From assembly GCA_963792885.1 (NCBI GenBank), contig CAWBXX010000002.1, positions 434,001 through 498,000 of the forward strand: a stretch of 64,000 bases of DNA, written 5' to 3'. Shown here piece after piece: positions 1 to 10,252 of this stretch. The notes beneath the pieces are model-generated. The model saw only the letters and a list, made by a program, of their open reading frames with translations. It made no database searches and was not told the DNA's origin. Source of the stretch: DASWJZ01 sp963792885 (GTDB lineage Bacteria > Pseudomonadota > Alphaproteobacteria > Rhizobiales > Afifellaceae). The position numbers were made by a program, and so were the translations under genes. The stretch's first letter is position 1. Each line of letters opens with the position of its first letter.

Positions 1-33
1 CCGAAGGCCGGCCCGAAGACAGGCTCCGGCGAC

Positions 34-155
34 GGGTGAGGGGTTACGAAGGGCGAAGGATGCAGCGTGACGCCGGCGACAGCAGTGCGAACCCTGCTCG
101 CGCGGCATCCCCTCACCCGGTCGCTCCGCGACCACCCTCTCCCTATGGGAGAGGG
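34..155. repeat. Palindromic repeat element at the start of the first gene
   Basis: Three nested inverted repeats are visible. GGGTGAGGGG at 34-43 pairs with CCCCTCACCC at 109-118. GGTCGC at 119-124 pairs with GCGACC at 128-133. CCCTCTCCC at 135-143 pairs with GGGAGAGGG at 147-155 around a 3-base loop. This arrangement looks like the dispersed extragenic palindromes common in proteobacterial genomes. Here it lies inside or immediately before the N-terminal codons of the permease gene. Bases 1-33 hold no recognisable gene. Confidence 0.6.
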
Positions 156-1855
156 TTTGCGCGGCCGCGCGGCGATGCCGGCTGGCTCGCAGCCTCGTCC
201 CTCGTTCTCGCCATCGTGCTGACGCCGCTCGGCGGACTTGCCTATTTCGCCGCTCGCGGCTCCGGCGACGTCTGGCCGAACCTCATCGCCAACGTGCTGC
301 CGGACGCGATCCGCACCACCGTGCTGCTCCTCCTCGGCGTCGGCGTGCTGACGACGATGATCGGCGTCGGCGCCGCGTGGCTCGTGACCATGTTCCGTTT
401 CCCGGGAAAGCGAATCTTCGACTGGGCGCTGCTCCTGCCGCTTGCGGTCCCGACCTACATTATTGCCTACGCGTATCTCGACGTGATGCATCCGATCGGG
501 CCGGTGCAGACGACGCTGAGACATCTCCTGGGAATCGCGCGCCCGCGCGATCTCTGGTTCCCGGAGATACGCTCGCTTCACGGCTGCATCTTCCTGCTCG
601 GCGTCGTGCTCTATCCGTATGTCTATCTGCCGGTGCGCGCGCTCTTTCTGATGCAGTCGGCGACGACGCTGGAGGTGGCGCGGACGCTCGGCGCGAACCG
701 CCTCCGCGTCTTCCTGCGCGTTGCCGTGCCGCTTGCGCGCCCGGCGATCGCGGTCGGCGTAAGTCTCGCGCTGATGGAGGCGCTGAACGACATCGGCGCC
801 TCGGAGTTCCTCGGCATCCGCACGCTGACCGTTGCGGTCTACACGACCTGGGTCGTCAGGATGAGCGTCGAGGGCGCGGCGCAGATCGCGCTCGTCATGC
901 TCGCGGTCGTGTTCGCGCTGGTGCTGACTGAGCGCTGGGCGCGACGCCGGCGTATCTTCTCCGCACCGTCGCGTCGGCACCATGCGGCGGCCCCACAGCC
1001 ACTCCGAGGCGTCGCCGCCTTTGGGGCGTCGCTCGCCTGCTTCCTACCAATGTTCTTCGGCTTTCTGGTTCCCGCGAGCTACCTCGTCGTCGCCTCATGG
1101 AAGCGCGTCAAGATAGCCGGGCTGCCGGCGGCGCTTCCAACATGGATAGAGAACAGCGTGACGCTCGCCGCCGTCGCGACGGCCGTCGCGATTCTGGTCG
1201 GCCTCGTGCTCGCCTATTCGGTGCGCGTCTCGAAGAGCGCCGCCGCACCACTCGTCGTGCGCCTCGCGTCGATCGGCTACGCCGTGCCGGGCACAGTGCT
1301 CTCGGTCGGGCTGCTTGTGCCGCTTGCGGCGCTCGACAACTCCGTCGACGCCTTCATGCGCGCGACGTTCGGCATCGCGACCGGCTTGATCCTGACCGGC
1401 TCCGGCGCCGCATTGATCCTTGCCTACGTAATCCGCTTCCTGGCGATCTCGGCCGGCGGCATCGAATCGGGCCTCGCCAAGGTCAGCCCGCATCTCGACA
1501 TGGCCGCGCGCTCGCTCGGCTCGCGCCCGGCGAAGATATTGGCCACCATCCACCTGCCGCTGATCGCGCCGGCGATCGCCGCCGCGGCGATGCTCGTCTT
1601 CGTCGACGTGATGAAGGAGCTTCCCGCGACGCTGCTGCTGCAGCCCTTCAACTTCACGACGCTGGCGACCGCCCTCTACGGCGAAGCCAAGCGCGGCACC
1701 TACGAGGATGGCTCCATCGCCGCGCTTGCGATTGTCGCGGTGGGGCTGTTGCCGGTGATCGTACTGGCGAAGGTGAACGCGGGAATGGGTTCGCAGACGC
1801 GCGAAGCGGAGTCGTCCATGGCTCGCGATGCCGTCGAAACCGGCATGGCGCCTCT

Positions 1856-1859
<4 letters not shown>
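60..1859 (+). CDS. Iron(III) ABC transporter permease (FbpB/SfuB type)
   Basis: Inner-membrane permease of a ferric-iron-type ABC importer, 599 residues if the ATG at 60 is used. It is a fused permease with two six-helix halves, each carrying an EAA-type loop: RTLGANRLRVFLRVAVPLARP in the first half and RSLGSRPAKILATIHLPLIAP in the second. The length fits the 500-600 residue FbpB class. The first membrane segment begins near base 183. Codons 60-180 translate a palindromic repeat (PSPYGRG) and look unlike a real N-terminus; a GTG at 36 is an alternative start. The binding-protein and ATPase genes are not in the window and may lie to the left. The 3' end overlaps the convergent aacS by four bases. 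The metal specificity is inferred from the family. Confidence 0.85.
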
Positions 1860-3812
<1,953 letters not shown>

Positions 3813-3924
3813 GGTGGGTTACGCCGGTCTCGGATGCCCTGAAGCATTGCCATAGGCGCGCGAATGCGCCAAGCCAGGAGCCTTGATTGGGGCCGCCGAC
3901 CGCGGCCTTGGCACAAAGGGCTGG

Positions 3925-5694
3925 ATGTCGGGTGGAATGAAGCGCGTCGCCTGGTTCCTCGCGGCAGCCGCGCTGTCGGTGGCGGCAGTTCTTCTTCTGA
4001 TCGTCGTGCTGCTTCCTCGCGACGTGTTGAAGACCCGCATCGGCGAGCAGATTGCGGGGTGGACTGGGCGCGACGTATCGCTCCGCGGCGATCCGAAGGT
4101 CGGGCTCTTCCCGCTTCGCGTGACGCTGGACGATGTCGAGGTCGGGGGTCCGGCCGAGATGCAGGACGCAGAGATACTGTCGATGGATCGGCTGACCGGC
4201 ACGATCCGCCTCGTTCCGCTTTTGATCGGCCGTGTCGAGATCGATTCCTTCACCATGGTGCGGCCACTGATCCGCCTCGTGCGCGACAGCGACGGCCGCC
4301 GCAACTGGGCTTTCGACACCGGGGCGGCGGCGTTGCAGCTCGCTTTCGCCGGTGACGTTCCGCTTGGCGAGTTCCGCATCAAGGACGGCACGGTCGTCTA
4401 CGAGGACGGCCAGACCGGCGACAGCGAGCGGCTCGATTCCGTCGACCTGACGGTCGAGTGGCCGAGCGTTCGCAACCCGGTCTCGGTCGAGGGCTCCGGC
4501 ATTTGGCGCGGCGAGGCGGTCACGTTTTCCGGCAATGCCACAGCACCCTTCGCCTATCTGAATGGCGCGACGACGCCCGTCGAGGCGCGCGTCGAGGCGG
4601 CGCCGATCAACGTGACGCTGACCGGCGAAGCCGAAGACTACCCCCGCATGAGGCTTTCCGGCGCATTGAAGCTGAGCACGCCGTCGCTTCGCCGCTTCGC
4701 CTCATGGCTGGGAAGCCCGCTCGGCCCCGGCTCGACGCTCGGCCAGTCGGGCCTCTTCGGCACGGCATCGCTGCGCGACAGCGTCCTTTCCGTCGCCGAT
4801 GCGGAGTTTACGCTCGATGGGAACAGCGCTTCGGGCGCGCTGAAGATCGTGGCCGGGTCCAAGCCCGACATCACCGGCACTCTCGCTTTCGGCGCGCTCG
4901 ACCTGACACCTTACTTCGCGAATTTCTCCGCTGCCCTCTCGCTCGGGCCGGATTGGCGCCGCGTGATGCTTCCGACCGATTGGTTCGCGGAGTTGAGCGC
5001 CGACATCAGGCTCTCCGCCGATACCGTCAAGCTCGGCGCCTTCAGCGCCGGGAGCACGGCGGCAAGCGTTTCGCTCCGCGACAGTCGGCTGGAAGTCGGG
5101 CTCGCCCGCGCCGCATTCGAGACCGGGGACCTCTCCGGCGATCTGACCGTATCCGACGACGGCGCGTCGGGAGCCGCGGTCGCCGCGCAGCTCCGCGCCA
5201 ACGAGGTCAGCCTCGCAGAAACCGCATCTTTCCTCGGCCTGCCGAGCACGATGTCCGGCACGGCCTCAGTCGTCGTTGACCTGACCGCTCACGGCGCCGA
5301 TCTCGGATCGCTCGTCGGCTCGCTCGGCGGGACCGCAGGCCTCCGTGTGATCGACGGCGCAATCCCGCTTCTGGGCCTCTCCGAGGTCGCGGCACCGAAG
5401 AGTGGGGCGACCGCAGCCGCTCCGGCCGATCCCTTCGCGGCGGTGCCGGTCCAGAAGGCAGCTCTGAAGCTCTCGTTCCGCGACGGCGTCGGTACGGTGG
5501 AGCAGGCAAGCGTGGTGACCGGCTCCTATTCTGCAAGCGCCGACGGGTGGGTGGGTCTCCTCGACGGCGGTTTGAGCGTGAATGGGTTGCTGCGCCCGGG
5601 GACGCCGGACGCGCCCGGCGGGGCGGATGCGCCCTTCACGGTGGAGGGCACGCTCGCAAGTCCCGTCGCCCGCCGACAGGCGGCGGCGAACTAG
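3925..5694 (+). CDS. AsmA family protein
   Basis: Large envelope protein of the AsmA family, associated elsewhere with outer-membrane assembly and bridge-like lipid transport. With the ATG at 3925 (AAAGGG just upstream) it is 589 residues; a TTG at 3883 and an ATG at 3937 are alternatives. A single N-terminal membrane helix (WFLAAAALSVAAVLLLIVVL) is followed by the family hallmark: R-x-x-IGEQIAGWTGRDVSLRGDPKVGLFP, where the 'isogenic strand' begins. The rest is beta-rich repetitive sequence, with the conserved C-terminal AsmA_2 region (LRVIDGAIPL, SFRDGVGTVEQASVVTG). The 3' end overlaps potI, on the other strand, by four bases. The lipid or protein client is unknown. Confidence 0.85.
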   Translation: MSGGMKRVAWFLAAAALSVAAVLLLIVVLLPRDVLKTRIGEQIAGWTGRDVSLRGDPKVGLFPLRVTLDDVEVGGPAEMQDAEILSMDRLTGTIRLVPLLIGRVEIDSFTMVRPLIRLVRDSDGRRNWAFDTGAAALQLAFAGDVPLGEFRIKDGTVVYEDGQTGDSERLDSVDLTVEWPSVRNPVSVEGSGIWRGEAVTFSGNATAPFAYLNGATTPVEARVEAAPINVTLTGEAEDYPRMRLSGALKLSTPSLRRFASWLGSPLGPGSTLGQSGLFGTASLRDSVLSVADAEFTLDGNSASGALKIVAGSKPDITGTLAFGALDLTPYFANFSAALSLGPDWRRVMLPTDWFAELSADIRLSADTVKLGAFSAGSTAASVSLRDSRLEVGLARAAFETGDLSGDLTVSDDGASGAAVAAQLRANEVSLAETASFLGLPSTMSGTASVVVDLTAHGADLGSLVGSLGGTAGLRVIDGAIPLLGLSEVAAPKSGATAAAPADPFAAVPVQKAALKLSFRDGVGTVEQASVVTGSYSASADGWVGLLDGGLSVNGLLRPGTPDAPGGADAPFTVEGTLASPVARRQAAAN

Positions 5695-6482
5695 CGCGTC
5701 TCGTACCGCGCGCGCGTCCGTGACGCGACGGTCGCCAAGCACACGCCTAGCGTCACAAGCCCGATGAGGATTGTGCAGACGGCATTGATCTCCGGCGTCA
5801 CGCCGAGCCTGACCTGGCTGTAGATCTTCATCGGTAGCGTCGTCGCGCCGGGCCCCGTCGTGAAGCTCGCGATGACGAGGTCGTCGAGCGACAGCGTGAA
5901 GGCGAGCATCCAGCCCGCCGCGACCGCCGGGAAGATCACCGGCAGCGTCACCAGGAAGAAAGCTTTCATCGGCGGTGCGCCGAGATCGAGCGCCGCCTCT
6001 TCGAGGCTCATGTCGAAGCTCACGAGCCGCGACTGCACCACGACAGCGACGAAGCACATCGAGAAGCTGATATGCGCGAGCGTCACCGTCCAGAAGCCGC
6101 GGTCGAATCCGATCGCCACGAAGAGCAGCAAAAGGGAGAGCCCGGTGATCACGTCCGGCATGACGAGTGGCGCCATCACCATGCCGGTGAAGAGCGTGCG
6201 CCCGAGAAAGCGATTGCGCCTGACGAGCGCGACGGCCGCCATCGTTCCGAGGACGGTCGCGATCGACGCGGAAAGCAGGCCGACGCGAAGCGTCACCCAG
6301 GCGGCGTCGAGCAGTGCCTGGTTGTGCATGAGCGACACGTACCACTTGGTCGAGAAGCCGCCCCACACGGTGACAAGCCGCGATTCGTTGAAGGAGTAGA
6401 TGATGAGAAGCACGATCGGCAGATAGAGGAAGGCGAAGCCGAGCGTGATGGAGACGAGGTTGAACGCGGAGAAGCGGCGCAT
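5691..6482 (-). CDS. potI: Putrescine ABC transporter permease PotI
   Basis: Second membrane subunit of the putrescine importer, 263 residues with about six transmembrane helices. The N-terminal helix FAFLYLPIVLLIIYSFNES and the EAA loop EEAALDLGAPPMKAFFLVTLP contact the ATPase and are typical of PotC/PotI. The C-terminal half ends in FTLSLDDLVIASFTTGPGATTLPMKIY, a conserved PotI segment. The ATG at 6482 shares its last base with the potH stop region, so potH and potI are translationally coupled. This is the last gene of the operon read from potF. Confidence 0.92.
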   Translation of the reverse strand: MRRFSAFNLVSITLGFAFLYLPIVLLIIYSFNESRLVTVWGGFSTKWYVSLMHNQALLDAAWVTLRVGLLSASIATVLGTMAAVALVRRNRFLGRTLFTGMVMAPLVMPDVITGLSLLLLFVAIGFDRGFWTVTLAHISFSMCFVAVVVQSRLVSFDMSLEEAALDLGAPPMKAFFLVTLPVIFPAVAAGWMLAFTLSLDDLVIASFTTGPGATTLPMKIYSQVRLGVTPEINAVCTILIGLVTLGVCLATVASRTRARYETR

Positions 6483-7384
6483 CAGTTCTGCTCCCTGACG
6501 CGCGCCTGTGCGTTCTGGAAGAGCACGATCGGCACCACCAGGATCACGAGGAGCACGATGGCGACGGCGCTCGCCACCGGCCAGTCGCGGTTCAGGAAGA
6601 ACTCGTTCCAGAGCGTCCGCCCGATCATCAGCGTCGAGGAGCCGCCGAGCAGATCGGGGATGACGAACTCGCCCGTCGCCGGGATGAAGACCAGGAGCGC
6701 GCCGGCGAAGACGCCGGGAAGCGAGAGCGGGAAGGTGATCTGCCAGAACGCCTTGAACGGCGTTGAGCCGAGGTCGGCCGCGGCCTCGAGAAGTGTGCGG
6801 TCGAGCCGCTCCAGCGACGCGTAGAGCGGCAGCACCATGAACGGCAGGTAGGAATAAACGATGCCGATATAGACGGCGATGTTGGTGTTGAGGATCGTGA
6901 GCGGCTGGTGGATGAGCCCGATCGACATCAGAAGCTGATTGAGCAGTCCCTCCGGCTTCAGGATTCCGATCCAGGCGTAGACGCGGATCAGGAACGAGGT
7001 CCAGAACGGCAGTATGACGAGCATCACGAGGAGCGAGCGGATCGAGACCGGCGCGCGCGCCATGCCGTAGGCGATCGGGTAGCCGACGAGGAGCGTGATC
7101 AGCGTGGAGAAGAACGCGATCCAGAGGCTCGACAGGAAGGCGCGGAAATAGAGCGGGTCGCCGGTGAGCCAGATATAATTGTCGAAGGAGAGGTCGGCGA
7201 TCTTGTTCCAGATGTCGGCGATCGAGTTGAACACCGGCAGATAGGGCGGGATCGCGATCGTCGGCTCGGAGAGCGAAATCTTGGCGACGATCGCGAACGG
7301 CGCAAGGAAGAAGACGAGCAGCCAGACGAAGGGAATCCAGGTCGTGATCCGGCGCTGCAGCGGTGTTCTTGTCCTTTCCGCCAC
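6482..7384 (-). CDS. potH: Putrescine ABC transporter permease PotH
   Basis: First membrane subunit of the PotFGHI importer, 300 residues. It starts at a GTG whose Shine-Dalgarno AGGAG (rc of 7394-7400) lies inside the relic of an older potG 3' end. Family features are the N-terminal helix WIPFVWLLVFFLAPFAIVAKISL, the WLTGDPLYFRAFLSSLW segment and the EAA loop LLEAAADLGSTPFKAFWQITFPLSLPG. It partners PotI and is driven by PotG. About 1.65 kb of unrelated DNA carrying galM now separates it from potG, so it may have lost the operon promoter or depend on read-through. Confidence 0.92.
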   Translation of the reverse strand: MAERTRTPLQRRITTWIPFVWLLVFFLAPFAIVAKISLSEPTIAIPPYLPVFNSIADIWNKIADLSFDNYIWLTGDPLYFRAFLSSLWIAFFSTLITLLVGYPIAYGMARAPVSIRSLLVMLVILPFWTSFLIRVYAWIGILKPEGLLNQLLMSIGLIHQPLTILNTNIAVYIGIVYSYLPFMVLPLYASLERLDRTLLEAAADLGSTPFKAFWQITFPLSLPGVFAGALLVFIPATGEFVIPDLLGGSSTLMIGRTLWNEFFLNRDWPVASAVAIVLLVILVVPIVLFQNAQARVREQN

Positions 7385-7396
7385 GCGCTTCTTCTC

Positions 7397-7447
7397 CTAG
7401 CTAGCGAGAACGACGCCGGCGTCGGGCGCCCAGGGGTGCCAGACGTC
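7397..7447 (-). pseudogene. Relic of a potG 3' end
   Basis: Read on the minus strand, these 17 codons give DVWHPWAPDAGVVLAS and a TAG stop 12 bases before the potH start. The intact potG further right ends RVWLSWAPDAGVVLKG. The two 3' ends share about 38 similar bases. The stop codon overlaps the potH ribosome site, as a native potG-potH junction would. I read it as the surviving tail of the potG copy that originally preceded potH. The stretch is short, so the assignment rests on the 10-residue WAPDAGVVL match and on the position. Confidence 0.6.
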
Positions 7448-7810
7448 AGGTGTGGTTGTGGCGGACGCGAGGCAGGTTCGCTGATCGCAGTCCTGTCTGC
7501 CCCGCCGCGGCCCCGCGTCGCTCATCCGCCCCCTGCTTCCTCAAACCGCGGCAGCGAGATCGTCATGCAATCGCCGCCGGAAGGCCAACCGCCGCATGAA
7601 TCGATGCTGCGACGTTTTGCGAGGACCCGCAAGCAAAGGGGAATGTTTTCTCTTTTGTTAGGGAGTCAGACAAAAGCAGTTCCTGGTTGTGGGGCTGAGA
7701 GAACGCTCTTGCCTTCGGGAATAGTATTACGAATGCGACCCTACCGAGGGCCGGCCGGCGGATCGCCGCAAAATGAGCCGGTTTCAGATGAAAAATGGGA
7801 GGAAATAGAT
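7448..7810. other. Intergenic stretch between potH and galM, no gene recognised
   Basis: This stretch of 363 bases contains no recognisable gene. The open frame of galM extends back through it, but its translation is low-complexity and charged and is the antisense shadow of potH further left. From about 7600 the base composition becomes less GC-rich than the neighbours, consistent with imported DNA preceding galM. Presumably it holds the galM promoter. Confidence 0.5.
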
Positions 7811-8965
7811 ATGCAGCACGCAGTGAAGACGGGTTTCTGGCTAGCAGAAATTGCTGCCGCAACCCTGCTGATGATTGGCACGGCGGCGCAGGCGGCTTCC
7901 GTGGACAAGGTGCCTTTCGGCAAGACAAAGGACGGGGTGGCCGTCGATCTCTACACGCTGACCAACGACAAGGGCGCGTCGGTCAAGTTCATGTCCTATG
8001 GCGGCATCATCACCGAAATCAATGTGCCCGATAGATGGGGCCGGATCGGCAATGTCGTCCTCGGCTTGAAGACGGTGGGCGAATACGAGGCGAAGAGCCC
8101 CTACTTCGGCGGTTTGATTGGGCGCTACGCCAACCGCATCGCCGCAGGCAAGTTCTCGATCGACGGGACCGAGTACACGCTCGCCACAAATAACGGGGCG
8201 AATACCCTGCACGGTGGCAACAAGGGATATGACAAGGTCGTCTGGACGGTCGAGCCGCTGCAGAGCATTCCCGAGGCCGCCGCGGCCAAGCTTACCTATG
8301 TGAGCAAGGACGGCGAGGAGGGTTATCCAGGCACCCTCACGGTCAACGTCACGTATTCGTTCAACAATGAAAACGAGTTCCGTATCGACTATGAGGCGAC
8401 GACCGACAAGACCACCGTCATCAACCTCACCAGCCACTCGTATTTCAACCTCGGGGGCGACGGTAGCGGGAGCATCGGCGCCGAGATACTGACGATCAAC
8501 GCCGATGGCTTCACGCCGGTCGATAGCGGCGGCATTCCAACCGGCGAGATTGCGAAGGTGGCGGGCACGCCATTCGACTTCCGTCAGGGCACACCGATCG
8601 GTGCACGCTGGGAGTCAAGCAATGAGCAGATGGTTTTCGGCCGCGGCTACGATCACAATTGGGTCGTGAATCGCGCGGGCGCCGGCCTGTCGCTCGATGC
8701 GCGGGTCTACGATCCGGGCACCGGCCGGAGTATGGAAATCTGGAGCGATCAGCCGGGACTGCAATTCTACACCGGCAATTTCCTTGATTCGACGATCCTC
8801 GGTGCTGCCGGCCGGCAATATCGTCAGGGCGATGCGTACTGCCTGGAGCCGCAGCACTTCCCCGACTCGCCGAACCATCCGGATTTTCCGAACACGCTTC
8901 TAAAGCCGGGCGAAATCTACCGAACGAGCACAGTCCACAAGTTCTCAGCTGACATCGCCTCCTAG
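7811..8965 (+). CDS. galM: Secreted aldose 1-epimerase (mutarotase)
   Basis: Interconverts alpha and beta anomers of aldoses such as galactose; 384 residues. The ATG at 7811 has a strong GGGAGGA site 10 bases upstream, which decides the start over the long upstream frame. A signal peptide of about 30 residues (LAEIAAATLLMIGTAAQA) implies a periplasmic or exported enzyme, unlike cytoplasmic E. coli GalM. Catalytic-family segments are NTLHGGNKGYDKVVW (His), LTSHSYFNLGG (His) and CLEPQHFPDSPNHPDF (Glu base). The gene lies in the opposite direction inside the pot operon, between potH and potG, with AT-richer leader DNA and no sugar-pathway neighbours. I infer acquisition by transfer. Confidence 0.93.
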   Translation: MQHAVKTGFWLAEIAAATLLMIGTAAQAASVDKVPFGKTKDGVAVDLYTLTNDKGASVKFMSYGGIITEINVPDRWGRIGNVVLGLKTVGEYEAKSPYFGGLIGRYANRIAAGKFSIDGTEYTLATNNGANTLHGGNKGYDKVVWTVEPLQSIPEAAAAKLTYVSKDGEEGYPGTLTVNVTYSFNNENEFRIDYEATTDKTTVINLTSHSYFNLGGDGSGSIGAEILTINADGFTPVDSGGIPTGEIAKVAGTPFDFRQGTPIGARWESSNEQMVFGRGYDHNWVVNRAGAGLSLDARVYDPGTGRSMEIWSDQPGLQFYTGNFLDSTILGAAGRQYRQGDAYCLEPQHFPDSPNHPDFPNTLLKPGEIYRTSTVHKFSADIAS

Positions 8966-8983
8966 AACTATCCACTCCGCGTC

Positions 8984-9020
8984 GCGCGCCCCGGGCAGAC
9001 GCTCAGTCCCCGGGGTGCGC
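8984..9020. terminator. Possible bidirectional hairpin between galM and potG
   Basis: Twelve bases at 8984-8995 (GCGCGCCCCGGG) can pair with 9009-9020 around a 13-base loop with one G-U pair. It sits between the convergent ends of galM and potG. No T-run follows on either side, so termination is inferred only from position and stem strength. Confidence 0.35.
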
Positions 9021-9040
9021 AATTCGAGCCGCCATCTGGC

Positions 9041-10186
9041 TCAACCCTTCAGCACGACGCCGGCGTCGGGTGCCCAGGAGAGCCACACGCGGTCGTTCCA
9101 GGTGATCGCCTGCTCGACGGAGCGCTCCGCGTTCATGCGGCTCGCGCGCACCAGTGCGCCTGAGTCGAGGCGGACGTTGTAGGAGGTCATGTCTCCGAAA
9201 TACGCGATGTCGAGAATCTCGCCTTCCACGGCGTTGACCGCGCGCTCGGAGGGTGGAGCATGGTCGACGCGGACCTTCTCCGGCCTGACCGCGAACCAAA
9301 CCGTCTGTCCGCGCGTTGCGGTGAGCGCACTCTCCGTTTCGATCTCCAGACCATCCTTTGCGGCGATGCGGACCGAGCTTCCGTCCGCCGTTTCCACCGG
9401 CCCCTCGAATATGTTCACCGAGCCGATGAAGTCGGCGACGTAGCGCGAGTTCGGTGCCTCGTAGATTTCCGCCGGCGTGGCCACCTGCACGATCCGCCCC
9501 TGGTCCATGACCGAGATGCGGTCGGCGACGGTCATCGCTTCCTCCTGGTCATGCGTGACGATGACGAAGGTCAGGCCGAGGTCATATTGCAGGTCGACCA
9601 GCTCGAACTGCGTCTCCTCGCGGAGCTTCTTGTCGAGCGCACCGAGCGGCTCGTCGAGGAGGAGCACCTTCGGCTGCTTGGCGATAGCGCGGGCGAGCGC
9701 CACGCGTTGCCGCTGCCCGCCGGAGAGCTGGTCCGGCTTGCGCTTGGCGAACTGCTCCATCTTGACGAGCTTCAGCATGGCGTTGACGCGCTCGGCGATC
9801 GCGCCTTTCTCCATGCCGTCCTGCTTCAACCCGAAGGCGATGTTCGCTTCCACGCTCATGTGCGGGAAAAGCGCGTAGGACTGGAACATCATGTTGACCG
9901 GCCGCTTGTGCGGCGGCACGCCGGAGAGCGGCTTGCCGTCGAGCCAGATGGAGCCTTCGCTCGGCTCCTCGAAACCGGCGAGCATTCTGAGCAGCGTGGT
10001 CTTGCCGCAGCCGGATGGTCCGAGCAGCGCGTGGAACTCGCGCTCGTAGATGATGAGTGATTGGTCGTCGACAGCGACGAAGGTGCCGAAGCGCTTCGTC
10101 ACGTTGCGGAACTCGATGAAGGGCTTCGCCGCCGGATCATTCCAGGGCTGGAACTGGCGGCGGACGGCGCCGACGACGTTTTTCAA
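9041..10186 (-). CDS. potG: Putrescine ABC transporter ATPase PotG
   Basis: ATP-hydrolysing subunit that powers putrescine uptake by PotFGHI; 381 residues, cytoplasmic. Walker A is GPSGCGKTT, the signature is LSGGQRQRVALARA, Walker B is VLLLDEPLGALD, and the switch histidine is in VIVTHDQEEA. A C-terminal TOBE-type regulatory domain follows (VRPEKVRVD onward). Its 3' end, WLSWAPDAGVVLKG, is partly repeated beside potH (7397-7447). It lies 66 bases downstream of potF, with a strong hairpin in the gap. Confidence 0.93.
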   Translation of the reverse strand: MKNVVGAVRRQFQPWNDPAAKPFIEFRNVTKRFGTFVAVDDQSLIIYEREFHALLGPSGCGKTTLLRMLAGFEEPSEGSIWLDGKPLSGVPPHKRPVNMMFQSYALFPHMSVEANIAFGLKQDGMEKGAIAERVNAMLKLVKMEQFAKRKPDQLSGGQRQRVALARAIAKQPKVLLLDEPLGALDKKLREETQFELVDLQYDLGLTFVIVTHDQEEAMTVADRISVMDQGRIVQVATPAEIYEAPNSRYVADFIGSVNIFEGPVETADGSSVRIAAKDGLEIETESALTATRGQTVWFAVRPEKVRVDHAPPSERAVNAVEGEILDIAYFGDMTSYNVRLDSGALVRASRMNAERSVEQAITWNDRVWLSWAPDAGVVLKG

Positions 10187-10210
10187 AGCCCTGTGCCCCC
10201 GTCATTCTCC

Positions 10211-10233
10211 GCCGGCAGCTTTGCGCTGCCGGC
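10211..10233 (-). promoter_or_regulatory. Hairpin between potF and potG
   Basis: GCCGGCAGC at 10211-10219 and GCTGCCGGC at 10225-10233 form a perfect 9-base-pair stem with a 5-base loop. It lies in the only sizeable gap of the operon, after the binding-protein gene and before the ATPase gene. Such hairpins commonly protect upstream mRNA or partly terminate transcription, giving excess binding protein; that role is inferred here. Confidence 0.5.
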
Positions 10234-10252
10234 GATGTTCGTGGAGCCGAGC

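Noticed and set aside
6908..7810. Long N-terminal extension of the galM frame
   Set aside because: It is antisense to potH and lacks a start; the strong ribosome site and signal peptide place the start at 7811.
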